A stretch of 64,000 bases of DNA from Phycisphaerae bacterium (GTDB taxonomy: Bacteria > Planctomycetota > Phycisphaerae > UBA1845 > PWPN01). This document shows, in pieces, positions 53,894 to 61,868 of the stretch (the first letter of the stretch is position 1; each line of letters opens with the position of its first letter). Under the pieces are notes generated by a model that searched no databases, was not told where the DNA came from, and saw only the letters and a list, made by a program, of their open reading frames with translations. The translations under genes and the position numbers were made by a program. The DNA is taken from assembly GCA_030372985.1 (NCBI GenBank), contig JAUCQB010000047.1, positions 1 to 64,000 on the forward strand, given 5' to 3'.

Positions 53894-55423
53894 TTACCTG
53901 CTCGCCACCTTGGATCGTCTGAGCGTCTTGGGCGTCACAATTGGCACCGTGAGGCCGGGATCGATTCGGGCGGGCTGCGGTTTGGCCTTTGCCGCAACGT
54001 GATGGTCGCGGACCAGTCCCTGGCGGTTGTCGACGCCGTCCCAGCAGTAGGTGCAAAGCTTCTCCTTGGGTAGCCCGATGGCCGCGACGAGGTCGTCGAG
54101 CTTCTGATACTTAAGGGTCGTCAGGCCGAGCTGGTGACGAATACGCTCGACCATGGCGCAGTGTTTGGCGTTCCTGCAATCGGCGTATTCGCTCAGGCAT
54201 GGATGGCGGCCGTTGATTTCCTTAATGGCCTTTCGGGCGGCGAGGTCCAACTCGGACTTGGACCGCGAGAAGTTGAGGAACTTGCAGCCGAAGACCAGCG
54301 GCGGGCACGCCGGCCGCATGTGCACCTCTTTGGCGCCGTGGTCGAACAGCGACCGGATGGTCTTGCGAAGCTGGGTACCGCGCACGATCGAGTCTTCGCA
54401 GAACAGCAAGCGATTGCCCTTGATCAGATCGCGGATGGGAATCAGCTTCATGCCGGCGACGAGATTGCGGGTTTCCTGGTCCGGGGGCATGAAGCTCCGC
54501 GGCCAGGTGGGTGTGTATTTGACGAACGGCCGCTGGTAGGGCACGCCGGCCTCGTTGGCATAGCCGATGGCATGGCTGGTGCCCGAGTCGGGTATGCCGG
54601 CCACCAGGTCCACTTTGACATTGTCGTTGCGGGCCAGGGCCGCCCCGCAGCGGTAGCGGACAACCTCAACGTTGGTGTGCTCGTAGCTCGACGCCGGGTA
54701 GCCATAGTAGACCCACAGGAACGAGCAGATCTGCATGCGGTCGCCCGGCGGGCTCTTCTGCTCCACGCCGTCCTGGGTCATCAGCACGATCTCACCCGGA
54801 CCAAGATATCGATCGACCTCATAACCGAGATTGGGCAGCGCGGTCGTCTCGATCGTCACCGCCCAAGCCCCGGCTTTGCGACCGATCACCAACGGTGTGC
54901 GGCCGTATTTATCGCGGGCGGCATAGATCCCCTCCTTGGTCAGCAGCAACAGCGAGCATGAGCCGTCGACCGACTCCTGCACGTTGCGAATGCCGTCGAC
55001 GAAGGAGCTCTCTTGATTGATAAGTGTGGCCACCAGTTCCGTCGGGTTGATCTCGCCGCCGCTCATCTCCGAGAAGTGAATCCGCCGTTCGCCGAAGGCC
55101 TTCTGGGCAAGGGCGTTTGCGTTCTGCACGGCGCCGACGGTCACAATGGCATACGCACCGAGGTGGCTGCCGATGATGAGCGGCTGATCCTCATAGTCGC
55201 TGATGACGCCGATGCCCCGATGCCCGTGCATCCGGCCGATGTCGTCCTCGAACTTGGAGCGAAACTGGGCATTGGTGATATCGTGAATGAAGCGGGTGTA
55301 GCCGCTGCCGTTGGCCATCGCCAGCCCGCCTCGCTTGGTGCCCAGATGCGAGTGGTAGTCTGTCCCGTAGAAAAGGTCGTGTGTGCAATCCTCGCGGGAA
55401 GCTGCTGCGAACAATCCGCCCAT
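53894..55423 (-). CDS. Amidophosphoribosyltransferase-like protein (PurF family) lacking the N-terminal Cys
   Basis: A 509-residue protein with an N-terminal glutamine amidotransferase (Ntn) domain and a C-terminal phosphoribosyltransferase domain. The latter has the PRPP loop FCEDSIVRGTQLRKTI. The N-terminal domain keeps TKRGG, SSFVDGIRN, GSCSLLLLTKEG and RDKYGRTPLVIG. True PurF exposes a catalytic Cys at position 1; here the protein begins MGGLFAAAS and the first Cys is residue 13. The start is firm: ATG 55423 has AGGAGG eight bases upstream. A related Cys-less group (MGGFFG-type starts) exists in other bacteria as far as I recall. It may use ammonia or do something else; no second PurF is in the window. 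Confidence 0.85.
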   Translation of the reverse strand: MGGLFAAASREDCTHDLFYGTDYHSHLGTKRGGLAMANGSGYTRFIHDITNAQFRSKFEDDIGRMHGHRGIGVISDYEDQPLIIGSHLGAYAIVTVGAVQNANALAQKAFGERRIHFSEMSGGEINPTELVATLINQESSFVDGIRNVQESVDGSCSLLLLTKEGIYAARDKYGRTPLVIGRKAGAWAVTIETTALPNLGYEVDRYLGPGEIVLMTQDGVEQKSPPGDRMQICSFLWVYYGYPASSYEHTNVEVVRYRCGAALARNDNVKVDLVAGIPDSGTSHAIGYANEAGVPYQRPFVKYTPTWPRSFMPPDQETRNLVAGMKLIPIRDLIKGNRLLFCEDSIVRGTQLRKTIRSLFDHGAKEVHMRPACPPLVFGCKFLNFSRSKSELDLAARKAIKEINGRHPCLSEYADCRNAKHCAMVERIRHQLGLTTLKYQKLDDLVAAIGLPKEKLCTYCWDGVDNRQGLVRDHHVAAKAKPQPARIDPGLTVPIVTPKTLRRSKVASR

Positions 55424-55915
55424 GAATCGCTCCTCCTGCCTGGCGCCCTCGGTCAGCGGTATACCTGCTTCCGACGTTTCAGTCCGTGGCCCCCCGGCCG
55501 GGCGCCGAGGTCTGCGGGAAATGGAGTCTCGCGTGCCGTCGGCAACCCGCACACCGCGGATCTGGCCGACACGCAGCCATCTCACACGATCAGCAATTGT
55601 GATGCAGTCGATCAGCCGCGCTAGACTGACCTGATCGCAACCTATCTTGCCGCCGTGCCTTATGCAAGCGGAGAGACCGCCCACCTGTCCTACCGGCTGT
55701 GAGTTCCAAAGGGCGACGGGCGCTAAATCATTGATTTTCGGGGGATTGCGGCGGCGGTTGCCCACCTGTCCATCCGGGCGGATCGCCCACCGTGCAGGAA
55801 CCGGACGGGTCATCCTGCCGGCCGATCGCCGCACGAAACGGGGCATGCAGAGCCGCAGGCGGCATGTTACAATACTGACACAGTCACTTCACCTGTTTCT
55901 ACAGGAGATACGGCC
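55424..55915. other. Intergenic region between the PurF-like gene and efp
   Basis: These 492 bases between divergent genes show no coding frame. An extended -10 element for efp is at its right end. Confidence 0.45.
55865..55873 (+). promoter_or_regulatory. Extended -10 promoter element for efp
   Basis: TGTTACAAT (55865-55873) is a TGn-TACAAT extended -10. No -35 is evident. It would start transcription near 55880, about 35 bases before the ATG. Confidence 0.4.
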
Positions 55916-56479
55916 ATGGCAACGACCCAGTTGCGACGCGGCATGCTGATTCGGCACCAAAACCACGTCTACGAAGTCGCCGATTTCCAGGAACGGCATA
56001 CCGGCAAACAGAAGCCCACCGTCCACGTGGCTCTACGCGACGTCCGTGACGGCCGGCCGGTCGACCGCTCGCTCAACGACCTTGAGCCGATCGACGAGGT
56101 CACCCGCGCCTTCCGCCAGATGCAGTATCTCTATCACAAGGATCAGGCGCGGGTGTTCATGGACTGCGAGACGTTCGAGGAATACGAGCTGACCGAGCCG
56201 CAGATCCGCGGCGGCAGCGAATTCCTGATCGAGGGTGAGGAATACCGCGTCTCGTTCATCGACGGCTCGCCGGCCTTCCTCGATCTGCCCGACACCATCG
56301 CGGTCAAGATCACCATGACCTCGCCGCCCGAGCACTCCGTCGGCGCCGCATCGAACATCACCAAGGAGGCAACCCTGGAGAACGGCCTGCAGATCCGCGT
56401 ACCGCTGTTCCTGAAGACCGGCGACGTGATCCGGGTGGACACGCGGACAAAAACCTACTCGGGCAAGGAACACGGATGA
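55916..56479 (+). CDS. efp: Elongation factor P
   Basis: EF-P binds ribosomes stalled on polyproline. The 187-residue length and three beta-barrel domains are normal: an N-terminal KOW-like domain with RRGMLIRHQNHVYEVADF, OB domain 2 with YLYHKDQARVFMD, and C-terminal OB domain with LENGLQIRVPLFLKTGDVIRVDTRT. The loop that carries the post-translational modification reads HTGKQKPTV, with a Lys at the expected tip position. AGGAG lies nine bases before the ATG. Confidence 0.95.
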   Translation: MATTQLRRGMLIRHQNHVYEVADFQERHTGKQKPTVHVALRDVRDGRPVDRSLNDLEPIDEVTRAFRQMQYLYHKDQARVFMDCETFEEYELTEPQIRGGSEFLIEGEEYRVSFIDGSPAFLDLPDTIAVKITMTSPPEHSVGAASNITKEATLENGLQIRVPLFLKTGDVIRVDTRTKTYSGKEHG

Positions 56480-56489
56480 GCCATCGTCC

Positions 56490-56510
56490 GGTCGTTGACC
56501 TGACCTACCG
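56490..56510. repeat. 21-bp direct repeat, left copy
   Basis: A 21-base word beginning GGTCGTTGACC and ending CTACCG recurs exactly at 57387-57407. CCATC precedes both copies. The two copies bracket one gene (56511-57359); this one starts 10 bases after the efp stop. Confidence 0.95.
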
Positions 56511-57359
56511 TTAAGCAAACGCGATTCGCGCAAGAATCATGTCGAACACAGCGCCGAGAAACACCGACACCAGCCCCACAACCGGGATCAGCCAGATGAC
56601 CGCGGTCCTGCCGCTCGATGCCCGCCCGCGAACGGTAATCGCCTTGGCCAGTGCCAGCCACCACCAGAGGATCATCAGGGCCGGAACGGCCATCATCGCC
56701 AGTTGCAGGCAGGCCATGACAGATGGGTCGCGTGTCGCCGCGGAATCGGCGATTTCGAAGATGATGCGCGGCAAGAAGAGCACGACCGCGCACGAGATGG
56801 GGAAGTAGGTGGAGAAGCAGGCACAAAGGGTGCGCCAGAACCGGTATTCAGCTCCCATCGGAACCGCCAAGGGTTTGACGAGGCGAGCCAGCAGCAGGGC
56901 GATGATCACTTCGCAGAAGAGCGTGCCGATGACGGGGCCGACCGAAAACAGAAGAGCATATCCCGCGGCATCCGCATCGTAGCTCATGATCGCAGCGGCG
57001 ATGAAGATGACGAACACGCCGGTGCCTCGCATCGCCCACCCGTACGTCGTTGCATTGGCTTTGCAGGCCATGGGCGGCAGTTCCCTGGCCAGCCGACCGG
57101 GACGGGTCAGGCTGTCCGTCAACACGAGGCCATCCTGGTCGGGGTTGTCTGTGCGCGTGAAACTCAGCGGCAAGTCCCGCTCTGTGCTCCAGCGAATCAG
57201 CCTTTCACGGTTGAAGTGGTTGCCGCACTCCGGGCAGCGGTCTTCAGGCGTGCCCCTGACGTTGTAGTCGCAGTGCGGGCAGGGCAAATCGAGGTCGATG
57301 GCCGGAGATTGCCCGCTCTCGGATCGCGCCGCGGAATCTGTGGGGCCGAGATGATCCAT
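56511..57359 (-). CDS. Membrane protein with N-terminal zinc ribbon
   Basis: A 282-residue protein. The N-terminus carries the ribbon CPHCDYNVRG then CPECGNHF (about 28-52). Five to six membrane helices follow (GVFVIFIAAAIMSY, GYALLFSVGPVIGTLFCEVIIALLLARLV, and others). The function is unknown. The same ribbon occurs in the proteins at 45714, 58945 and 59869. The gene sits almost exactly between two 21-bp direct repeats, on the opposite strand to efp. ATG 57359 has GAGG nine bases upstream. Confidence 0.8.
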   Translation of the reverse strand: MDHLGPTDSAARSESGQSPAIDLDLPCPHCDYNVRGTPEDRCPECGNHFNRERLIRWSTERDLPLSFTRTDNPDQDGLVLTDSLTRPGRLARELPPMACKANATTYGWAMRGTGVFVIFIAAAIMSYDADAAGYALLFSVGPVIGTLFCEVIIALLLARLVKPLAVPMGAEYRFWRTLCACFSTYFPISCAVVLFLPRIIFEIADSAATRDPSVMACLQLAMMAVPALMILWWWLALAKAITVRGRASSGRTAVIWLIPVVGLVSVFLGAVFDMILARIAFA

Positions 57360-57386
57360 GCGACACAACCTCAAGGAGAACCATCA

Positions 57387-57407
57387 GGTCGTTGACCTGA
57401 CCTACCG
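57387..57407. repeat. 21-bp direct repeat, right copy
   Basis: Exact second copy of the repeat at 56490-56510, located 27 bases upstream of the ATG of the zinc-ribbon gene. A T/C-rich tract with degenerate CATCCTTCCG-type repeats (57412-57455) follows it. Confidence 0.95.
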
Positions 57408-57465
57408 GCTTGACTCATCCCTCATCCTTCCGCCTTCATCCTTCCGTCGCCCCCGCCCCTCGCCC

Positions 57466-58806
57466 CTACAGGATAAACCGGCTCACATCCTCATCCTTGA
57501 TGATCTCCGCCAGGCGTTTGCGCACGTCGGGCTCGTCGATGACCACCGTTTCACCGGATCGCTCGGAGGCGCTGAAGGATAGATCCTCGACGACCTTCTC
57601 CATGATGGTGTAGAGCCGGCGGGCACCGATGTTGAGAGTGTTGCGGTTGACCTGCCAGGCAATCTCGGCCATGGCCTCGATGGCGGCCGGCGTAAATTCG
57701 AGTCTGACTCCTTCGGTGGCCATCAGGGCGATCTGCTGCAGCGTCAGGGCGTTCTGCGGCTGGGTCAGGATGCGGACGAAGTCGTCCTTGCTCAGGTCGC
57801 CCAGTTCGACGCGGATGGGGAAGCGGCCCTGGAGCTCGGGCATCAGGTCCGACGGCTTGCTGATGTGAAAGGCCCCGGCGGCGATGAACAGGATGTGGTC
57901 GGTGCGAACCAGGCCGTGCCGGGTGCCCACGGTGCTACCTTCGACGATGGGGAGCAGATCGCGCTGGACACCCTGACGCGAGACATCCGGCCCGTGCAGG
58001 CTGCCGGTGCTGGCGATCTTGTCAAGTTCGTCGATGAAAATGATCCCGCTGTTCTCGGTCCGGCGGATGGCCATCTCGGTGACCTTCTCGCGGTCGATAA
58101 GCTGATCGCAGGCCTGCTGGAAAAGCGCCTTGCGGGCCTCGCGCAGTGGCAACCGGCGGTTCTTTCGCTGCTGAGGGATGAGCTTCTCGAAGAAGTTCTG
58201 GATTTCCGGATCGAGTTGATCGACGCCGAAGGTGGCCATCATGCCGGCAGGCATGGGCCGCTCCTCGGCGGTGATCTCGACGTCGCGGTCGTCGAACTCG
58301 CCGTCCCGCAGCTTCTGGCGGAACTTCTCGCGCGTGCGGTGGCGCTGCTGGGCCGCATCGCTGTTGGGGTCATCGTCGGCATCGGTGGCCCCGGCCGGCA
58401 AAAGTGCATCGAGCAGACGCTCCTCGGTGACCCGCTCGGCTTCCTGGCGGACGACCTCGGTCTGTTCGGAACGGACCATCTGAATGGCCAGGTCGAGCAG
58501 GTCGCGGATCATGCTCTCGACGTCCCGGCCGTGGTAGCCGACCTCCGTGTACTTGCTGGCCTCGACCTTCACGAACGGGGCATTGACCAGCTTGGCCAGC
58601 CGACGGGCGATCTCGGTCTTGCCCACGCCGGTCGGGCCGATCATCAGGATGTTCTTGGGGCCGACCTCGCCGCGCATCTCCTCGGGCAACTGCTGCCGCC
58701 GCCAGCGGTTCCGCACCGCGACGGCCACCGCCCGCTTGGCCTCATCCTGCCCGATGATGTACTGGTCCAGGGCCTCAACGATCTGTCTGGGGGTCAGGTC
58801 TTTCAT
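57466..58806 (-). CDS. hslU: HslU, ATPase subunit of the HslUV protease
   Basis: A 446-residue AAA+ unfoldase. Walker A is GPTGVGKT (57-64), Walker B is IIFIDELDKI (near 262). ELQGRFPIRVEL (near 325) carries the sensor/arginine-finger region, and NIGARRLYTIMEKVVEDL marks sensor 2. The protein ends in DVSRFIL, matching the C-terminal tail that docks into HslV. The I-domain (about 110-230) has normal length. hslV is not adjacent. Confidence 0.97.
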   Translation of the reverse strand: MKDLTPRQIVEALDQYIIGQDEAKRAVAVAVRNRWRRQQLPEEMRGEVGPKNILMIGPTGVGKTEIARRLAKLVNAPFVKVEASKYTEVGYHGRDVESMIRDLLDLAIQMVRSEQTEVVRQEAERVTEERLLDALLPAGATDADDDPNSDAAQQRHRTREKFRQKLRDGEFDDRDVEITAEERPMPAGMMATFGVDQLDPEIQNFFEKLIPQQRKNRRLPLREARKALFQQACDQLIDREKVTEMAIRRTENSGIIFIDELDKIASTGSLHGPDVSRQGVQRDLLPIVEGSTVGTRHGLVRTDHILFIAAGAFHISKPSDLMPELQGRFPIRVELGDLSKDDFVRILTQPQNALTLQQIALMATEGVRLEFTPAAIEAMAEIAWQVNRNTLNIGARRLYTIMEKVVEDLSFSASERSGETVVIDEPDVRKRLAEIIKDEDVSRFIL

Positions 58807-58908
58807 GGCTCGCTTGCGTTACTCCTGTGGCGTTACGCACGTTGTCACCGGCCGACATTCTACTGGAAACCGGGCTCACAGAGCAGTGGCCCGAGGATTT
58901 GTCGAAAA

Positions 58909-58916
58909 CTCGCAGA
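58909..58916. repeat. CTCGCAGA word, breakpoint copy 1
   Basis: This 8-base word begins the block upstream of the first zinc-ribbon paralog (CTCGCAGA, then CATAATCCGCC...GTATCATGC). It recurs at 59833-59840 at the start of the corresponding block of the second paralog, and at 61263-61270 in maf. Confidence 0.85.
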
Positions 58917-58944
58917 CATAATCCGCCAGCAGTATCATGCCCTC

Positions 58945-59688
58945 ATGATCGCCTCCGGCAGTCCGAGCGAGGAAGGCTTCTGCGCCAAATGCCGCTACCC
59001 GCTGCGCGGCCTGCCCGAGCCGCGATGCCCGGAATGCGGGAAGGCATTTGATCCCGCGAATGCTTGTACATTTCTGGTTGCGAAACAACGATGGGCCTTG
59101 GGCCCGGTCTCCCGGCGTCTCTGGAACCCTCCGACATGGAGACTTCACGCTTTGTCAGCCATACCGGCGGTGCTGATTCTGTTCAGCTATTCGGTGCCCG
59201 GCCAAGTCACCATTCTTCGGGATCTCGGCTCTCTCATCGCAATTGCCCTGTTGGTATTCTGGCTTTTGCGACTCCTCGCGTCACTGGCCGTTGACATCAT
59301 CTATCGCCCTCCTGCCGATCAGAGGCGTGCCCCAGGACCATGGCTGCTGACGCCCTTGATTATCCTCGTGACAGCCGTCCTCTGCCGCTTGGACGTGCCG
59401 GCACATGTGGCGTTCGCTCTCAGCAGGCCGTCCCTCGATCGCCTCGCCGCCCGAGCGGCCACCACGCCATTGAGTTCGCCCCTCATGGACCGGTGGGTCG
59501 GCGTATATCCCGTCAAGGAAATCCGCAGAAGACACGGTGGCGTACGGATATGTGTTCTGGGAACCTACGGTCTTGGCGGCGGGCTCGCCTGGTTCCCGCA
59601 AGGACCACCCGTCAGCAGTGAATACGTCTACTTTCATTGGTGCGATTCCTGGTACGGCTGGCATGACATGGCACGGGGGAATTGGTGA
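58945..59688 (+). CDS. Membrane protein with N-terminal zinc ribbon, paralog 1
   Basis: A 247-residue protein. The ribbon is CAKCRYPLRGL then CPECGKAF (about 12-35), reached after MIASGSPSEEG. Two or three membrane helices follow (AIPAVLILFSYSV, LIAIALLVFWLLRLLASLAVDI, LLTPLIILVTAVLC). The extramembrane C-terminal part has GGVRICVLG and AWFPQGPP. Its first 110 or so bases, including upstream sequence, are nearly identical to those of the paralog at 59869, while the rest has diverged. The function is unknown. Confidence 0.75.
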   Translation: MIASGSPSEEGFCAKCRYPLRGLPEPRCPECGKAFDPANACTFLVAKQRWALGPVSRRLWNPPTWRLHALSAIPAVLILFSYSVPGQVTILRDLGSLIAIALLVFWLLRLLASLAVDIIYRPPADQRRAPGPWLLTPLIILVTAVLCRLDVPAHVAFALSRPSLDRLAARAATTPLSSPLMDRWVGVYPVKEIRRRHGGVRICVLGTYGLGGGLAWFPQGPPVSSEYVYFHWCDSWYGWHDMARGNW

Positions 59689-59789
59689 CGGGAACACGAG
59701 TACCTATGGCATTGACCACCTGCTGTCAGGCCGCCCAGCCGAATCTCCGATCCTATGCGGACTTCATTCAATCGCTTATAGTGCCATCA

Positions 59790-59840
59790 TGCCCTCGTTC
59801 TCAGAATGGAATTCCCGACCGATCATTCTCGCCTCGCAGA
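59790..59840 (+). pseudogene. 5' stub of maf (17 codons)
   Basis: ATG followed by 16 codons encodes MPSFSEWNSRPIILASQ. The intact maf at 61219 encodes MPNGACSEARPIILASQ, also 17 codons to the same point. The last 22 bases (CCGATCATTCTCGCCTCGCA plus GA) are identical, and the 25 bases upstream are similar (TATAGTGCC against TATAGGTGCC). After CTCGCAGA the sequence switches to the upstream block of the zinc-ribbon paralog. Confidence 0.8.
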
Positions 59841-59868
59841 TGCAATCCGCAAGCGGTATCATGCTCTT

Positions 59869-60657
59869 ATGATCGTCCCCGGCAGCCCGAGCGAGGAAGG
59901 CTTCTGCGCCAAGTGTCGCTACCCGCTGCGCGGCCTGCCCGAGCCGCGATGCCCGGAATGCGGGGAGGGATTTGATCCCAATGACCCCCACACGTTTCTT
60001 GTCGCCGGGCAACGACCGATGGGGCCAATTGCCAGACGGTTGTATCAACCGCCCACTCTGTTGTTTCAGGCGTCGGGCGTTCTCTCAGTTTCTTTCGTTC
60101 TGGCTGCGGCCGCCGTTCCCGGCTGGATACCGTCATTGTTGCGAGTTGGACTCATATGCTGCTGCGGTATGTCGGTGTTTGGGATGGTCGGCGTCGTCGC
60201 TTATTGTGTGGTCGGGTGGTTCTATCGCGCGCCTCGCACGACATGGCGAGTGATCAGGTCATGGTCTCTCATGCCCGTGGCGCTGGTCCTCGCGGCTTTG
60301 TTATGCCAGTTGCGCGTGCCGGTTTTGCTTGGTTTCCTCGTGAGTAAGTCCGCGATGGAGGGATTGGCGAATAAGGCGGCGGCCGGCCCGGAATACCGAC
60401 GCCTCCCTGATCAGAAGGTGGGGATGTACTCGGCAACAGGAATACTGGTTCTTCTAGGCGGTGTCCGGTTTCAGGTCTCCATGCCGCAGGCTCCCCCAGG
60501 TGGCTTCGCTTACTTCCCTCAAGGCTCTCCGAAAGGGAGTCGAGAGCCACGCTATGAGCGACTCTGGGGCAGTTGGTATGTATGGACGCGGGGAAAGACG
60601 GCATGGGAGCGCGAGATTGACAATCTGCTGAGGCGTTTCCTGCCTCGAACGCTGTAG
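59869..60657 (+). CDS. Membrane protein with N-terminal zinc ribbon, paralog 2
   Basis: A 262-residue relative of the protein at 58945. The ribbon CAKCRYPLRGL/CPECGEGF is nearly identical and follows MIVPGSPSEEG. The membrane part (SVSFVLAAAAVPGW, LICCCGMSVFGMVGVVAYCVVGW, SLMPVALVLAALLC) and C-terminal part (LLGGVRFQV, FAYFPQGSP, GSWYVW) are similar in layout but clearly diverged. An in-frame ATG at 59806 would start inside the maf stub in another frame, so ATG 59869 is preferred. The function is unknown. Confidence 0.75.
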   Translation: MIVPGSPSEEGFCAKCRYPLRGLPEPRCPECGEGFDPNDPHTFLVAGQRPMGPIARRLYQPPTLLFQASGVLSVSFVLAAAAVPGWIPSLLRVGLICCCGMSVFGMVGVVAYCVVGWFYRAPRTTWRVIRSWSLMPVALVLAALLCQLRVPVLLGFLVSKSAMEGLANKAAAGPEYRRLPDQKVGMYSATGILVLLGGVRFQVSMPQAPPGGFAYFPQGSPKGSREPRYERLWGSWYVWTRGKTAWEREIDNLLRRFLPRTL

Positions 60658-60690
60658 CAGGGTAGGGCCGAATCTGCTAGACTGTAGTCT

Positions 60691-60975
60691 ATGCGAAACG
60701 CACCTTTCCGTTTTGAAGGCTTCGTGTTGCGATCCGGCCGCAAGTACGAGTCGATCTGTCCCGACCTCGACGTAGCCAGCTTCGGCAAGACACCCGCGGA
60801 TGCCCGGAGATCCCTGCTGGAGGCCTGTCGGCTACACGTGGAGTCGGCCATCGAATGCAACCTTCCCTATCTTCGCCCCATGCCCCCTGACGATCACCCA
60901 TTGAGGGAAGAGCCGTCTCGTATTGTTGAACGATTCATGGTCAAGATCGAGATTGCGGTCAGAGCTCATGCCTGA
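60691..60975 (+). CDS. hicB: HicB-like antitoxin
   Basis: A 94-residue protein with the HicB partial RNase-H fold: EGFVLRSGRKYESICPDLDVASFGKTPADARRSLLEA is read as strands and helix, quoted here by its ends EGFVLRSG and RRSLLEAC. No clear C-terminal DNA-binding domain is seen. It overlaps hicA by 8 bases, so the two are translated together. Antitoxin comes first, the reverse of the classical hicA-hicB order. Confidence 0.82.
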   Translation: MRNAPFRFEGFVLRSGRKYESICPDLDVASFGKTPADARRSLLEACRLHVESAIECNLPYLRPMPPDDHPLREEPSRIVERFMVKIEIAVRAHA

Positions 60976-61186
60976 ATTGCCCGTCCTGACATCGCGACAG
61001 GTGGTTCAGGCCCTATCAGTACTGGGATTCACAACAGTGAGGCAGCGGGGCAGCCACCTGCAAATGAAGCGGGGCAACCGACTGGCCACGGTACCTCTCC
61101 ATCGGGGTGACATCCCGCCGGGGACATTGAAGTCGATTCTGCGACAGGCCGGGATTACCGCACAGGAATTGGTGGATTCTTTGTAA
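60968..61186 (+). CDS. hicA: HicA-like mRNA interferase toxin
   Basis: A 72-residue dsRBD-fold toxin: VLTSRQVVQALSVLGFTTVRQRGSHLQM with the catalytic His in GSHLQMKR, then TVPLHRGDIPPGTLKSILRQAGIT. The family cleaves mRNA and is held inactive by HicB. The ATG overlaps the end of hicB by 8 bases. The pair lies between a zinc-ribbon gene and maf, within a tandem-duplicated segment. Confidence 0.9.
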   Translation: MPELPVLTSRQVVQALSVLGFTTVRQRGSHLQMKRGNRLATVPLHRGDIPPGTLKSILRQAGITAQELVDSL

Positions 61187-61218
61187 GAGGCCATTGTTCG
61201 ATATAGGTGCCAATGCGA

Positions 61219-61845
61219 ATGCCCAATGGCGCTTGCTCCGAAGCCCGGCCGATCATTCTCGCCTCGCAGAGCCCGCGACGGGTTGATCTGCTGCGCGACG
61301 CGGGGATCGCATTTGAAGCAGTTGCGCCGACCTGTGTCGAGCCGGACGTCGCCTCATGGGCCGGTAGCCCGGAGGAGTTTGTCCGGTCGGCGGCGTGCCA
61401 GAAGGCATCGAGCGTGGCCGAGAGATATCCCGATCGGGTTATCCTGGGGGCCGACACGGTGGTGGCCCTCAACGGGCGCATCTATGGCAAGCCGGCCGAC
61501 CGGGACGACGCCCGCCGCATCCTTTCGGCGCTGGCCGGCGTGACCCAGGACGTAATCACCGGCGTGACCATCCTTCAGCCTGCTGAGGGCAGGCAGCTTG
61601 TCGAGTGCGACGTGACCCGGGTGACCATGCGGCCGATGTCCGACGAGGAAATCGAAGCTTATCTTGATAGTGGAGAGTGGGAGGGCAAGGCCGGGGCCTA
61701 CGGCATCCAGGGGACGGCCGACCAGTACGTCGAGAAGGTGGAAGGCAGTTTCAGCAATGTCGTCGGGCTACCGGTTGAGCGGGTGCTTCGCATGTTGGCC
61801 GAGTTCGACATTCGGCCAACCTCGGGCCCCTCGCTTGCCCGGTGA
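61219..61845 (+). CDS. maf: Maf-family nucleoside triphosphate pyrophosphatase
   Basis: A 208-residue house-cleaning pyrophosphatase that hydrolyses non-canonical or pyrimidine NTPs. Motifs are RPIILASQSPRRVDLL at the start, LGADTVVALNGRIYGKP, and the late WEGKAGAYGIQG and VEKVEGSFSNVVGLPV. ATG 61219 is chosen because the duplicated 5' stub at 59790 aligns from exactly this codon; ATG 61213 is an alternative. It is separated from the TIGR03790 gene by 23 bases. Confidence 0.93.
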   Translation: MPNGACSEARPIILASQSPRRVDLLRDAGIAFEAVAPTCVEPDVASWAGSPEEFVRSAACQKASSVAERYPDRVILGADTVVALNGRIYGKPADRDDARRILSALAGVTQDVITGVTILQPAEGRQLVECDVTRVTMRPMSDEEIEAYLDSGEWEGKAGAYGIQGTADQYVEKVEGSFSNVVGLPVERVLRMLAEFDIRPTSGPSLAR

Positions 61846-61868
61846 GTGGGCAACACAGAGGAGTGTGA

